A DNA stretch of 43,999 nt from Levilactobacillus fuyuanensis (GTDB taxonomy: Bacteria; Bacillota; Bacilli; Lactobacillales; Lactobacillaceae), in the NCBI RefSeq assembly GCF_003946395.1, contig NZ_RHNZ01000021.1, positions 1 through 43,999 of the forward strand, in the 5' to 3' direction. Of this stretch, positions 17,882 through 26,777 are shown piece by piece; the stretch's first letter is position 1; each line of letters opens with the position of its first letter. A program made the position numbers and the translations under genes. Under the pieces are notes generated by a model. It saw only the letters and a list, made by a program, of their open reading frames with translations, made no database searches and had not been told where the DNA came from.

Positions 17882-18955
17882 TTAGACTTTTTCAGTAAAG
17901 CCCGCGTAGTCGAGTTCTAAGAACCGAGCCACTCGGTCGAAGCCCTCTTCTAATTGATTCTGGTCGAACGGTCCCCAGCTCTCGACTGCGAACGCAATCT
18001 GGCGCTGACTGATCTGTGTCGTCCATTTTCCCACCACAACCCCGTTCGCGATAATCGGTGCGCGGAGAATACCGTTCTTCGACCACAATTGTTGCCGGAT
18101 CGGCTCTGGCACCAGCCAGGATTTATCCCGGTAACCCGTCATGGGTGAACTGAAACCGGCCGCGACCACGGTTAAGTGGGCCAATTGATCCGTAATCGCG
18201 GTGAGTTGGCCGGAAGAAATTGGGGCAATCGTCCAGAACTTTTCCTGTCCGACTGTCACTGGCGTCAATTCCGGTAGAACCGTTTGCCAAGCTGGCTTTA
18301 CCTGACTGACCTTAATGCCGGACCATTTTACGAAATCAGCCATCGTTGCCGGTCCAAAACCTTGCAGGTACCGGCGAATCAATTCCGTCGTCGCCACCTG
18401 CTGATTCAGTAGCGTAGGTGTTGCTGGCGCCAGAAGCAGCCAGTCTTGACCGCTCGTGGTTGGTGCCATTTGCAGTTTACCCTGCGCCGTCAACACTTGC
18501 AAAACGGCGTAATCAAAGTTATGGGGCCGCTCAGCATACCAAGTAAAAGCTGCTTGCAAATGTGCGGTATATGCCGCCCGCGTCAAGCGCCCCGCCTGTT
18601 GCAAGAGCTGGTCAATTGCAGTGACGGCCGCACGTACATGCTCTTCGACACCCAAGAAATAAGCCTTGGGAAGTCGTTCATTCTGACGGGCCGACACGAC
18701 CAACCGTAAGTCATCAGACGTCATTAAATGAATCGTCCACCGCTGGGCCCACGACCGGACGATACCTTGCTCCTGATAAAACTTCAAGAGTTGCGGCCGG
18801 GTAATCCCCGTTTGCAACGCCACGTTGAGCTCTGCTGCGCGCTGGTTTTGTGCCTGAATCCCAACAATATTAAAAAAGGACGCCGCCAATTCAGCGCTCG
18901 TCGTTAACAATCCCTGCTGATACAGGCGATAGGCCAACAATTCGGCTTGATTCAT
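17882..18955 (-). CDS. Winged-helix DNA-binding domain protein (AlkZ/YcaQ-like)
   Basis: 357 aa. The start MNQAELLAYRLYQQGLL, GIQAQNQRAAELNVALQTG, VRSWAQRWTIHLM and late GYRDKSWLVPEP match the HTH_42 (PF06224, formerly DUF1006) family. Members include the DNA glycosylases AlkZ and YcaQ that remove crosslinked or alkylated bases. The catalytic QxQ/QxD motif of that family may be the QAQNQ at about 39-43. Function here is inferred only. The start follows AGAGGAGG; eight upstream in-frame codons lack a site. It follows tsaD by 26 bp and is probably its operon partner. Confidence 0.78.
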   Translation of the reverse strand: MNQAELLAYRLYQQGLLTTSAELAASFFNIVGIQAQNQRAAELNVALQTGITRPQLLKFYQEQGIVRSWAQRWTIHLMTSDDLRLVVSARQNERLPKAYFLGVEEHVRAAVTAIDQLLQQAGRLTRAAYTAHLQAAFTWYAERPHNFDYAVLQVLTAQGKLQMAPTTSGQDWLLLAPATPTLLNQQVATTELIRRYLQGFGPATMADFVKWSGIKVSQVKPAWQTVLPELTPVTVGQEKFWTIAPISSGQLTAITDQLAHLTVVAAGFSSPMTGYRDKSWLVPEPIRQQLWSKNGILRAPIIANGVVVGKWTTQISQRQIAFAVESWGPFDQNQLEEGFDRVARFLELDYAGFTEKV

Positions 18956-18981
18956 GGGACGTCCTCCTCTATTTATCATTA

Positions 18982-20025
18982 TTATTTAACGGAATCTGCT
19001 GCCCAGTCGAATTCCAGACTAGGATCGGCGTTCAACGTTGCATCGGCAAAAACACCGTGTTGGTACGCCACGTAGGCAAAGGCCCCGATCATGGCGGCGT
19101 TATCGCCACACAACTTCAGTGGTGCTTTCACCAAGTGCGTCGTTGGGTTGCTCTGTAGATCGCGTTCTAAGCGTTCACGCAGGCCTTGGTTGGCGGCAAC
19201 CCCACCGGCTAAGATCAGCTGATGGACGGGATAGTCGGCCAACGCGTGCTTGGTTTTTTCGGCCAACACGTCCACAACGGCTTGCTGGAAACTGGCAGAG
19301 AGATCCTGCTTGCTCAGCGTTTCGCCGATCTGGTCGGCATGGTGCGTCGTGTTGATGAAGGCACTCTTCAACCCACTGAAGCTAAAGTCAAAGTTGTCGT
19401 CTTTTTCCATGGCCCGTGGGAATTTAAACGTATCTTTCCCCTGATGCGCCCACTCGTCAACGGTCTTCCCGGCTGGGTAGTTAACGCCCATGACCCGGCC
19501 GACCTTGTCGTAGGCCTCACCGGCAGCGTCATCACGCGTCTCACCAATGATTTCAAATTGATTTTCGGCAGGCATGTAGACCAACTCGGTGTGACCACCG
19601 GAAACCAGCAAAGCTAGCGCTGGAAATTCGATGGGTTCCACGTAACGGGCCGCGTAGATGTGCCCCGCCATGTGGTTGACCGGAATCAGCGGCAAGTTGT
19701 GTGCAAAAGCCACCGTCTTGGCAGCCGTCACGCCAATCAACAGTGCACCGACTAATCCGGGACCGTACGTGACCGCAACGGCGTCCAAGTCCTCGTAACC
19801 TACTTTGGCCTCGTCCAAAGCGTCCTTGATGCACAGCGTCACTTCTTCAATGTGATGCCGACTGGCAACTTCGGGGACGACCCCGCCAAACCGTTGGTGA
19901 CTCTTGATCTGGGTCGCCACGATGTTGGACAAGATTTTATGACCATCCTCGATAACCGCCACACTGGTCTCGTCACAACTCGATTCAAATGCTAAAATCA
20001 AATTTCGCTTTTCCGTTGGACTCAC
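18982..20025 (-). CDS. tsaD: tRNA t6A threonylcarbamoyltransferase TsaD
   Basis: 347 aa, the normal length. ASKHA fold with [12 protein letters not shown] near the start, the metal-binding HMAGH (about 110), [10 protein letters not shown], and C-terminal [14 protein letters not shown] and [11 protein letters not shown]. Catalyses transfer of threonylcarbamoyl from its AMP adduct to A37 of ANN-decoding tRNAs, with TsaB and TsaE. The GTG start (20025) follows AGAAGGAAG; the frame stays open 38 codons further into Arg-rich noise that overlaps the edge of the type 2 repeat. TsaB and RimI are encoded just upstream in the usual order, but 586 bp of non-coding DNA separate rimI from tsaD here. Confidence 0.95.
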   Translation of the reverse strand: MSPTEKRNLILAFESSCDETSVAVIEDGHKILSNIVATQIKSHQRFGGVVPEVASRHHIEEVTLCIKDALDEAKVGYEDLDAVAVTYGPGLVGALLIGVTAAKTVAFAHNLPLIPVNHMAGHIYAARYVEPIEFPALALLVSGGHTELVYMPAENQFEIIGETRDDAAGEAYDKVGRVMGVNYPAGKTVDEWAHQGKDTFKFPRAMEKDDNFDFSFSGLKSAFINTTHHADQIGETLSKQDLSASFQQAVVDVLAEKTKHALADYPVHQLILAGGVAANQGLRERLERDLQSNPTTHLVKAPLKLCGDNAAMIGAFAYVAYQHGVFADATLNADPSLEFDWAADSVK

Positions 20026-20065
20026 TCCTCTTCCTTCTCTTCGCACTGGGTTAAGATGGTGCTTG

Positions 20066-20252
20066 CGCCGCCTCCGGGATGGTGAAAATGGACCGGAACG
20101 CTGAGGGCGGACGTTGGAAGCCAAAGTACGGTCTTCCAACTTGTCTTTGAGCCGCTAAAAACCACGTCTCAAAGCCACCAGTTCTCTAAGCGGTGAATAC
20201 CGCTTAGAGAACTCCCACAGCTGGGACCATTTTCACCATCCCTGCGGCTCAC
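20066..20252 (+). repeat. Structured repeat, type 2, full copy
   Basis: About 187 bp. Closing helix of 16 perfect pairs (arms 20076-20091 and 20227-20242, GGGATGGTG...). Inside are three hairpins: GTTGGAAG / CTTCCAAC, CTTTGAG / CTCAAAG, and a 14-pair AGTTCTCTAAGCGG / CCGCTTAGAGAACT. Then CCCACAGC before the closing strand, as in type 1. Its edges carry CCTCCGG and CTGCGGC, reminiscent of type 1 ends. It lies in the tsaD leader region, about 40 bases from the start codon. Confidence 0.8.
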
Positions 20253-20565
20253 ACTAGTTTAACCCTATGTTCTGTCGTCATTCTCCACTAGCGCCACCAT
20301 TTTTCAACGGCTGACATCCGCTTAATCCACACTACCAAACCATAACTGTTTCTCACTTACCTACTATCTCTATTTTTAACTATCCAGTTCAACCACTAGC
20401 CAACATGGACCTCACCAAAACAAAAATAACCTGTTAGTTATCTTAACTTTGGTCGGTTCCACATTCCCGATTGGTCGTTCACTTAACGAATTCGGCTTCA
20501 ATTCCGGGATTAACTATACCACGAAACAGTGAAAGTTCCTAAATGTTGCCAACCCCCACCGCACA
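20253..20565. other. Non-coding stretch between type 2 repeat and rimI terminator
   Basis: About 310 bp with no coding frame I can support and no recognised motif beyond a small hairpin ATAAC-N5-GTTAT (about 20427). A tsaD promoter on the minus strand is expected here because a terminator follows rimI, but none stands out. Confidence 0.35.
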
Positions 20566-20597
20566 CAAAAAGCGGGTGGCCCGATGCCTAGCCCGCC
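20566..20597 (-). terminator. Terminator of rimI
   Basis: Stem GCGGG / CCCGC around a 15-base loop, then TTTTT on the minus strand. It suggests tsaD is not simply cotranscribed with tsaB-rimI. Confidence 0.65.
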
Positions 20598-20611
20598 TTG
20601 GTGTTGCGTTG

Positions 20612-21256
20612 TTAATTCTGTTCACGCGTTTGCGGTTCCGCGTTCTTATCCTGCGTATCGTCAGCGTCTGTCGTGGCTTCGTCCTCATTTTCATTGAGGT
20701 ACAACACCATGTCAGCAGCATCTTCGTGGTCACCAAAGTAGTAGCCGCGTTTGATCCCGGTCTGTTCAAATTGCAGATCGCGGTACAGCCGTTGGGCACT
20801 CTTATTGGATACCCGGACTTCCAAGCTGACCGTCTTATAGTTCAGCTTGTGCGCCTTCTTGATCATGATGCCCAGCAGGAAACGACCGAGGCCCTTGCCT
20901 TGATACTCTGGCAAAACAGCGATATTCGTGATGTGGGCATCCCGATTGCGTTCATCAAAGGTACTTCCAATGAACGCCAGCAGCTTGTCATTCTTACGAA
21001 TAACCAGGTACAACCGATCCTTATCCCGTCGGAGTTCGTTGGCGAAGGCCGTCGAGTCCCATGGGGCTTGACCTGCGTACACGGCCCGCTCGATTTCAAT
21101 CATTTCTGGAATGTCGGTAAACAGGGCCTTGGCCACGAAATACGTGACGTCGTGAATTTCGACCCGATGATTTTTAACGTCCATGGTCTCCTCGCGTACG
21201 ACTTCCCGCCGACTGCCAAATACATTTTTATACCAATTTTTAAATTTTTTCAACAT
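20612..21256 (-). CDS. rimI: Ribosomal protein S18-alanine N-acetyltransferase family (RimI)
   Basis: 214 aa GNAT protein. The core (about 45-185) holds ITNIAVLPEYQGKGLGRFLL, with the acetyl-CoA loop QGKGLG, then SLEVRVSNKSAQRLYRDLQFEQTGIKRGYY, very typical of RimI. An N-terminal basic segment and an acidic, disordered C-terminal tail (about 190-214) make it longer than the usual 150 aa. The chosen ATG, behind AGAGGAT, overlaps the tsaB stop by 17 bases, indicating coupling. tsaB-rimI-tsaD is a standard cluster. The actual acetyl acceptor is uncertain outside enterobacteria. Confidence 0.9.
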   Translation of the reverse strand: MLKKFKNWYKNVFGSRREVVREETMDVKNHRVEIHDVTYFVAKALFTDIPEMIEIERAVYAGQAPWDSTAFANELRRDKDRLYLVIRKNDKLLAFIGSTFDERNRDAHITNIAVLPEYQGKGLGRFLLGIMIKKAHKLNYKTVSLEVRVSNKSAQRLYRDLQFEQTGIKRGYYFGDHEDAADMVLYLNENEDEATTDADDTQDKNAEPQTREQN

Positions 21257-21962
21257 ACGATTCGGTATCCTCTTCTGGGTTCTTAGCACGCCATTCGGCT
21301 TCGGCTTGCGTCAAACGTAGGTAGTTCGGCACGAACCGATCAACATCACTCACGGGGGTCAACTTCTGCCCCAGCAGGCCAATCGTCGCCACTTGTGGCA
21401 AGTTCAACCACGGGCTGATGGCCGGCGTGGCAGCGGAAATCGTGGTGGCAATCAAGTCACTAAAGTTGGCGGCATCACCTAGGAACCATACGGGCTCACC
21501 GTACTTGTTGACTGCGGCCAGAAAGTCCGCAACGTCGGTATGCGTATCCGCAATCACTGCGGTTGGCACCCCATTCTTGATCCGGTACAACCCGGCAAAG
21601 GCATTTTGATTCCGCGCGTCGAAGATTGGGGCAACCAAGGCGCCTTCAACCGGCACATTGGCGGCCAGGGTCGCCAAGCTTGAGACGGCAACCATGTCGA
21701 TATTCAACGTTGCGGCCAAGGTCTTAGCGGTCGTCACGGCGATTCGAATGCCCGTGTAAGAGCCAGGTCCCGCCGCAACCACGACGCGATCCAGATCGGT
21801 CGGCTTCAATTCTGCCATTGCCAAGAGCCGTTCAATCTCTGGCAACAGGTATTCCGCGTGTTTTTGATGAACCGTGACTGTAATGGCGGCCAGCACTGTG
21901 GCATCATCCAGGACAGCAACGCTGAGCGGACGGTTCGATGTATCAATTGCTAAAATCTTCAT
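21240..21962 (-). CDS. tsaB: tRNA t6A biosynthesis protein TsaB
   Basis: 240 aa. Start MKILAIDTSNRPLSVAV, then VVAAGPGSYTGIRI (about 72-85) and TTAKTLAATL, the diagnostic TsaB segment. It is a non-catalytic TsaD paralogue that forms a dimer with TsaD. Fourteen codons upstream are in frame but lack family similarity, so the ATG before KILAIDTS is used. First gene of the tsaB-rimI unit; the fat terminator lies upstream. Confidence 0.94.
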   Translation of the reverse strand: MKILAIDTSNRPLSVAVLDDATVLAAITVTVHQKHAEYLLPEIERLLAMAELKPTDLDRVVVAAGPGSYTGIRIAVTTAKTLAATLNIDMVAVSSLATLAANVPVEGALVAPIFDARNQNAFAGLYRIKNGVPTAVIADTHTDVADFLAAVNKYGEPVWFLGDAANFSDLIATTISAATPAISPWLNLPQVATIGLLGQKLTPVSDVDRFVPNYLRLTQAEAEWRAKNPEEDTESYVEKI

Positions 21963-22015
21963 TTTGCTTGGGTTCCCCTTCATGTGTATGGTGACCACAG
22001 CCAATAGCGAAAATG

Positions 22016-22051
22016 GGAAAAGCGGCGGCTGGTGTTCCCGGCCCGCCGCTT
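22016..22051 (-). terminator. Terminator of the tmk-to-fat operon
   Basis: Nine-pair stem AAGCGGCGG / CCGCCGCTT followed by TTTTC on the minus strand. It lies about 180 bases after the thioesterase stop and just upstream of tsaB. Confidence 0.65.
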
Positions 22052-22230
22052 CCCAATGACCGGTTACTTACTTTTTCTCGTGTACTATTCATATCAGTGT
22101 CTTATATTACCACAAAGACTGGCGCGGAACATCTTCTCTGCCTGTCTTTATCAAAATTAATCATTTTATCCCGAAAAGCTGACAGATTCATCCCAAACTT
22201 CAAGGGGCATCACCGTAATTCACTAGCTTT

Positions 22231-22974
22231 TTAACGCCGTGGTTGCCAATCAATGGTAGCTAAGACGGCGGTTGTCGCGCCAATTTTTACCGTGTGCTGC
22301 GTCGTCGCCGCATTGCTATGCGCAACCTCACTAGTCACTTGATGCCCATATTTCACTTCATTTTCGAAGCGAATCCGGACATCAACAGCCTGGTGCTGCC
22401 GCAGCCACTCGGCTGGCAGGGTATCCAACATCCAATCAAAGTAGTGCGCGTTATTCACGTGACCATTCTCATCGATGTCGAAGTACCGCACCGTATAGGG
22501 CTTAGCAACACTGGTGGCCGTTTCATCAACCTTTTCCGGCCGCAGTAACCGGGGCAACCGTTTGACCGGTTCGGTTCCGTATGGCACCATGATGGCCGCC
22601 GGAATCGTGGCAATCTTCCGGGTCGCGTAGCTCATGGTGACCCAGATGCCCTCGCCGTAAGCTAACTGCTTACCCTCAGTATCGAGCAACCAGTATTCCC
22701 GATAGGCAAAGTATTTATTGAAGGCCGTCGCCCGCGTCTTGAGGGTCACCTGATCCCCAATCTCAGGAAACCTATCGACTTGTAAGTGGTACTGCGTCAC
22801 GACCCAACCAACACCTAAACTATGAATATAGTCCGTGGTTAATTTCAACGCGGCGTTCTGATCCTCGGAGACCAGGACGAACAGGTTGATCAGCATGGCA
22901 AGGGTCAAGTGGCCGGTGTCATCCGTTTCATAGTAGACGACCCGGTGCGGTTCACTGAATTCATTTTGGGCCAC
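22231..22974 (-). CDS. Acyl-ACP thioesterase
   Basis: 247 aa, double hot-dog fold of the bacterial FatA/FatB-like family (PF01643). YYETDDTGHLTL near the N-terminus, then the second-domain active-site segment YFDIDENGHVNNAHYFDWMLD (two parts: FDIDENGHVNN and HYFDWML, about 167-187). Hydrolyses acyl-ACP to free fatty acid, which sets chain length and membrane composition. Start: GTG at 22974 has GAGGAG eight bases upstream; a GTG three codons earlier overlaps the rsmI stop but leaves no room for the site. Last gene of the operon. Confidence 0.9.
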   Translation of the reverse strand: MAQNEFSEPHRVVYYETDDTGHLTLAMLINLFVLVSEDQNAALKLTTDYIHSLGVGWVVTQYHLQVDRFPEIGDQVTLKTRATAFNKYFAYREYWLLDTEGKQLAYGEGIWVTMSYATRKIATIPAAIMVPYGTEPVKRLPRLLRPEKVDETATSVAKPYTVRYFDIDENGHVNNAHYFDWMLDTLPAEWLRQHQAVDVRIRFENEVKYGHQVTSEVAHSNAATTQHTVKIGATTAVLATIDWQPRR

Positions 22975-22979
22975 GCAGG

Positions 22980-23861
22980 TCACTCCTCATCTAAATGGTG
23001 GTAAGTTCGGTAAACATCTTGTTTCTTCAGGCCGCGGAGGTTCGCAACCTCTTTAATGGCCGCATTGGGCTTGTCACCGGCCGCAATCAAACGGTCGACC
23101 TGCGTCTCAATGGGTTCGCTGAGGTCAACGGCAGTGGTCGCCGTCGTCGTTGGGTGATCATTGCCCCCAACCAACACGACGAACTCGCCCCGAACCGTAT
23201 CCGTGGCGGCCCATTCAGCCAGGTCGCTCAGGCTACCACGCAAGAATTCTTCGTAGCGCTTGGTGAGTTCCCGACACAGAACGGCGGGCCGGTCTTCGCC
23301 CATCCCCGCAGCCAGATTTGCCAGTGTCTTCCTCAGACGGTGTGGCGCCTCGTAAAAGATCAACGTTTCGGGCCGTTGCGCCAACTCATCGATTTCGGCA
23401 CGCTGATCCTTGGGTTTGCGATCTAAGAAGCCGTAGAAATAAAACGGTTGTGGCGCTAGTCCTGAGGCAATCAACGCCGTCAGACCTGCATTGGCACCGG
23501 GTAACGGCACGACTGGAATGTGGGCTTCGATACAGGCATTGACCAGTTCGTGACCAGGGTCCGAAATGGAGGGCATCCCCGCGTCACTGACCTGCGCGAT
23601 CTGCATGCCCTGCTGCAACTTTGCGATCAATTGGGGAATGCGTTCCTGCGTGTTGTGTTCGTGAAAACTGATTTGTTTGGTTTCAATTTCAAAGTGATTT
23701 AAGAGTTTCTGGGTGTTACGGGTATCTTCGGCGGCAATCAGATCGGCCGCCTTTAACGTCTTGACGGCACGAAAGGTCATGTCATCGAGATTGCCAATGG
23801 GTGTCGGCACCAGATATAAGTGACCGCTGTCTGCGGCTTGAAAACTACGTTGACGTTCCAT
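22980..23861 (-). CDS. rsmI: 16S rRNA 2'-O-methyltransferase RsmI (C1402)
   Basis: 293 aa tetrapyrrole-methylase fold. LYLVPTPIGNLDDMTFRAV, AAEDTRNTQKLLNHF, SFHEHN, QVSDAGMPSISDPGHELV, FYGFLDRKPK and YEAPHRL are all diagnostic. Methylates C1402 of 16S rRNA with SAM. The start is the ATG 11 bases after AGGAGGT; an upstream ATG at 23888 lies inside yabA. Operon yabA-rsmI-thioesterase as in other Lactobacillales. Confidence 0.96.
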   Translation of the reverse strand: MERQRSFQAADSGHLYLVPTPIGNLDDMTFRAVKTLKAADLIAAEDTRNTQKLLNHFEIETKQISFHEHNTQERIPQLIAKLQQGMQIAQVSDAGMPSISDPGHELVNACIEAHIPVVPLPGANAGLTALIASGLAPQPFYFYGFLDRKPKDQRAEIDELAQRPETLIFYEAPHRLRKTLANLAAGMGEDRPAVLCRELTKRYEEFLRGSLSDLAEWAATDTVRGEFVVLVGGNDHPTTTATTAVDLSEPIETQVDRLIAAGDKPNAAIKEVANLRGLKKQDVYRTYHHLDEE

Positions 23862-23877
23862 GTGTGGTGCGGACCTC

Positions 23878-24216
23878 CTATTGATCACGATAGATAACTT
23901 CTAGACAAAAGGCACATTCCTCGTCCTGCTTGCGCCGCGTGCCATAGAACTCGCGGCAGACGTGAAAGCCTTCTTCATACAATTTTTCCAAGATCTGCCG
24001 CGACTTGGACAAGCCCTGCGGCGTCTCGGGGGCTTCTGGTAAGTCACGTTGAAGCTCCCGCAGAAGGTCCCGTAAGTGTTGGTTTTCGATTTCCAATTCG
24101 GCGTTCTGCTCGAACACCTGGGTCATCTCCGCCTGTAAGTCAGTGAATTGGGCGAGCACTTCTTGTATTTGGCCCTCGAGCTGCTTAAATTGATCGTATA
24201 CTTCTTGTTTTTCCAA
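23878..24216 (-). CDS. yabA: Replication initiation control protein YabA
   Basis: 112 aa. The N-terminal coiled coil (about 1-60, heptads of Leu/Ile/Val with many Glu and Gln) drives oligomerisation. The C-terminal zinc-binding domain ends FHVCREFYGTRRKQDEECAFCLEVIY, with CxxC and an upstream C/H. YabA binds DnaA and the clamp DnaN to restrain initiation. It sits between holB and rsmI as in Bacillus. ATG with GGAGGGGTGG upstream. Confidence 0.94.
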   Translation of the reverse strand: MEKQEVYDQFKQLEGQIQEVLAQFTDLQAEMTQVFEQNAELEIENQHLRDLLRELQRDLPEAPETPQGLSKSRQILEKLYEEGFHVCREFYGTRRKQDEECAFCLEVIYRDQ

Positions 24217-24242
24217 GTTGCCACCCCTCCAATGCTGACTGT

Positions 24243-25259
24243 TTAGCGCGGAATCTGCGCTAGGATCTGTAACGTTAAGGCTTCTAAGATGCCCTGAAAA
24301 TTCATATTGCCGGCAAGCTGACTCCGGGTCTCCAGTGTCAGTGTCATAATGTTAACGAGCCGATCGATGCTGAGATGCTGGGCCATTTGCCGACTGACCT
24401 GTGCGACTTGTGGAAAGGCCAACTGGTCATCGGAGACGCTGGCGTTCTGCTGGCGTAAGACATCGTGCCAGACTTGCACAACCATATCCAGGATAGTGCC
24501 CTGCAGGTCGCGATTGCTCCCCAAGGGCACCAGCTCGGTCTGTACCCGGACAAAGGCGCGTTCATCGCCAGCACAGGCCGCACTGAACCACTGACCCACG
24601 CTCAGCTGAGCGGTCTTCAACCAGTCTTCAGCGGTTAACGCCTTAGCTGCCTGCACACTCTCCGTCAGGGTCGCCAGCAGGTAACGTTGGCTAGGTACGA
24701 TGCCCGCAGCCGCTAGTGAATCGGCTAACGCGCCGGGCGCCACTCGCAAGAAGTCCACGACCTGCGTCCGCGACAGAATCGTGGGTAAGATCAGATTCTT
24801 ATTCGCTGTCAGCAGCAGGGCCACGGTATTGCCCACCGGTTCCTCAATAAACTTCAGGAGGCTGTTAGCTGCCCCCGTCGTCATGCGATCGACCTGATCG
24901 ACAATGAAGATTTTCTGATTGCCTTCAACGGCGCTCTTGGTAAATTCTGATTTGAGGTAACGGACCTGATCCACCTTGATTCGCTGACCGTCCGGCACCA
25001 CTGAGACGACGTCGGGATGATCCCCGGCCTGAATCCGTTGGCACTCTGGGCAATGGCCACAGGGCAACCCGTTCTCGTCCACGTTGGGACAAAAGAGCCG
25101 CATGGCAATGACCGTCGCCAGCTGTTGCCGGCCGGTCCCGTCTGCCCCATTAAATAGGTAAGCGTGGGCCAACCGGTTATCGGTGATTAAATTCATAAAA
25201 TGACTCAGCAACTGCGGCTGTAACCGTTGCGCCGTTGCCACGAGAGATTCTTCGGTCAT
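24243..25259 (-). CDS. holB: DNA polymerase III subunit delta prime
   Basis: 338 aa. N-terminal AAA+ fold with FNGADGTGRQQLA, a degenerate Walker A as in delta prime, the zinc motif C-x8-CGHCPEC (about 55-68), FIVDQVDRMTTGAANSLLKFIEEP, LPTILSRTQ in place of a full SRC. Part of the clamp loader with DnaX and HolA. ATG with a GGGG-rich upstream. Followed by yabA. Confidence 0.93.
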   Translation of the reverse strand: MTEESLVATAQRLQPQLLSHFMNLITDNRLAHAYLFNGADGTGRQQLATVIAMRLFCPNVDENGLPCGHCPECQRIQAGDHPDVVSVVPDGQRIKVDQVRYLKSEFTKSAVEGNQKIFIVDQVDRMTTGAANSLLKFIEEPVGNTVALLLTANKNLILPTILSRTQVVDFLRVAPGALADSLAAAGIVPSQRYLLATLTESVQAAKALTAEDWLKTAQLSVGQWFSAACAGDERAFVRVQTELVPLGSNRDLQGTILDMVVQVWHDVLRQQNASVSDDQLAFPQVAQVSRQMAQHLSIDRLVNIMTLTLETRSQLAGNMNFQGILEALTLQILAQIPR

Positions 25260-25268
25260 GGGTGCCCC

Positions 25269-25598
25269 CTAAAATTGATGGAACTGGTCGACGGGCATCA
25301 CAAAGACCGTGGCGCCCCCCACCTGAACTTCCACCGGATACGAGGACGTATTGTCTAACTGTGCATCCAGGTTAACGGGTGGCGTCATAAACTGCTGACG
25401 CGTGTGACTGGCCGCCTTGATCATTTCCAAGACTTCATCGACCCGGTCCTCTTCCACACCAATCATAAACGTGGTATTCCCAGACTTCAAGAAGCCCCCA
25501 GTGGTCGATAGCCGCGTTGCGCGAATGTTCTTATCGATAAATTCATTGCTGAGGCGATTTGCGTCTTTGTCCTGGACGATAGCGATTAATAATTTCAT
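25269..25598 (-). CDS. darA: Cyclic di-AMP receptor DarA (PII-like, YaaQ)
   Basis: 109 aa, the standard size. KLLIAIVQDKDANRLSNEFI, RATRLSTTGGFLKSGNTTFMIGVEEDRVDEV and GGATVFVMPVDQFHQF cover the whole protein. DarA is a trimer binding one c-di-AMP per subunit interface with the T- and B-loops, around TGGFLKSGNTT. Lies between tmk and holB as in Bacillus. The presence of KimA, a c-di-AMP target in relatives, in the same window is notable but not an operon link. Confidence 0.96.
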   Translation of the reverse strand: MKLLIAIVQDKDANRLSNEFIDKNIRATRLSTTGGFLKSGNTTFMIGVEEDRVDEVLEMIKAASHTRQQFMTPPVNLDAQLDNTSSYPVEVQVGGATVFVMPVDQFHQF

Positions 25599-25623
25599 TG
25601 CTGTTCCTCCCTCAAATGCCGGT

Positions 25624-26268
25624 TTAGAAATAACGTGCTGCCGTTTGTTTGATCAATGCCAAGGCTTCCGCAACCACCTGATCGGGTGACTGGGTTGCAT
25701 CGATTAATTTAATGCGTTCTGGATGAGCCTGTTGTAACCGTAAGTAAGCAGCTCGCACACGATCGTGAAAGGCTTCCTGCTCAACGTCTAGTCGATCGAC
25801 TTGATCAGCCTGACGATGGATTTGAATCCGGCGCAGCCCCACTTCGGCGGGAACATCGAAATACACCGTCAAATCGGGCAATAACCCATCCGTGGCGAAC
25901 GTATTCATCTGAGCCACGGCGTCCTCACCAATTTGGCGGCCCGCTCCCTGATAGGCAATGGAACTATCCACGTAGCGGTCACACAGAACCAACTGATCAG
26001 CGGCGAGCGCTGGTAGGATTGTCTGAGCAATGTGCTGTCGCCGAGCTGCGGCGTACAACAAGGCCTCCGTGCGATAGTCCATATCGGTATTCGCCCGATC
26101 CAAAATAATCGCCCGAATACTTTCTGAAATGGGATTGCCCCCCGGTTCACGCGTAATCGTTAACCGGTCCCCCAAAGTGGGCTGAATCTTAGCGGTAATA
26201 GCCGCGAGAGCGCTGGTCTTACCGGCGCCGTCGGGTCCTTCGAAGCTTATAAATGTTCCTGACAACAT
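25624..26268 (-). CDS. tmk: Thymidylate kinase
   Basis: 214 aa. P-loop FEGPDGAGKTS (about 9-19), DR(Y)VDSSIAYQG with the DRY-type motif (about 95-106), and the LID region RRIQIHRQADQVDRLD. Phosphorylates dTMP to dTDP. The start MLSGTFISFEG matches family starts and follows GGGGT; 22 further in-frame codons upstream have no ribosome site. First gene of tmk-darA-holB-yabA-rsmI-thioesterase. A terminator separates it from yaaL. Confidence 0.95.
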   Translation of the reverse strand: MLSGTFISFEGPDGAGKTSALAAITAKIQPTLGDRLTITREPGGNPISESIRAIILDRANTDMDYRTEALLYAAARRQHIAQTILPALAADQLVLCDRYVDSSIAYQGAGRQIGEDAVAQMNTFATDGLLPDLTVYFDVPAEVGLRRIQIHRQADQVDRLDVEQEAFHDRVRAAYLRLQQAHPERIKLIDATQSPDQVVAEALALIKQTAARYF

Positions 26269-26433
26269 ACTCGACCCCATTTTTGATTGAATACTTACAT
26301 TGTACTTGAATTCAGAAATGATGTCTATTTGCATCGTTTGAATTTCACACTTTCATAATGGTTTATGCCAACTCAAGAATCACCCCGTAACACCCTGGTT
26401 ATCCCTCTCAAACCATCCAACACCGATCGACAA

Positions 26434-26472
26434 TAAAAAACTTCACCCTCACCCCAAGGGCAAGACTGAAGC
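26434..26472 (-). terminator. Terminator of the dnaX-ebfC-recR-yaaL operon
   Basis: Stem CTTCA ... TGAAG with inner CCC / GGG, then TTTTTT on the minus strand, about 40 bases after yaaL. Confidence 0.75.
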
Positions 26473-26514
26473 TTCAACAGATGTTCCTTTTAAAGTGTTC
26501 CTAATTCGAATTAC

Positions 26515-26766
26515 CTAGTCGCGGAAAATCGCCGCCGAAATGTGCTTGCCCTTCACTCGACGTAACCGAGCTTCCCGGTACAAGAACAGGTAGGTTTGCC
26601 GTGCCAAGGCGGTATTGGCCGTCATTTCGTTGTCGGCATCGGCAATGGCTTCTTCCGTTTGCTTCGCGTGGTCCCAACGATCCTTAGCGTCATCGATGGT
26701 CGCCAGTAGCTGTTCATCGTAGGCTGCCTTCAACCGGGGAAATTGGCGCTTCTTTCGTCCAAACAT
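26515..26766 (-). CDS. yaaL: YaaL family protein (DUF2508)
   Basis: 83 aa, highly charged and helical. FPRLKAAYDEQLLATIDDAKDRW, then AIADADNEMTANTALARQTYLFLYREARLRRVKG matches YaaL, encoded next to recR in many Firmicutes. Function unknown. 11 bp after recR. Confidence 0.85.
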   Translation of the reverse strand: MFGRKKRQFPRLKAAYDEQLLATIDDAKDRWDHAKQTEEAIADADNEMTANTALARQTYLFLYREARLRRVKGKHISAAIFRD

Positions 26767-26777
26767 CAGTCGCCCTC

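Noticed and set aside
20026-20139. N-terminal extension of TsaD by 38 residues
   Set aside because: Runs into the type 2 repeat, is low-complexity Arg-rich, and the GTG at 20025 has a good ribosome site and gives the normal length.
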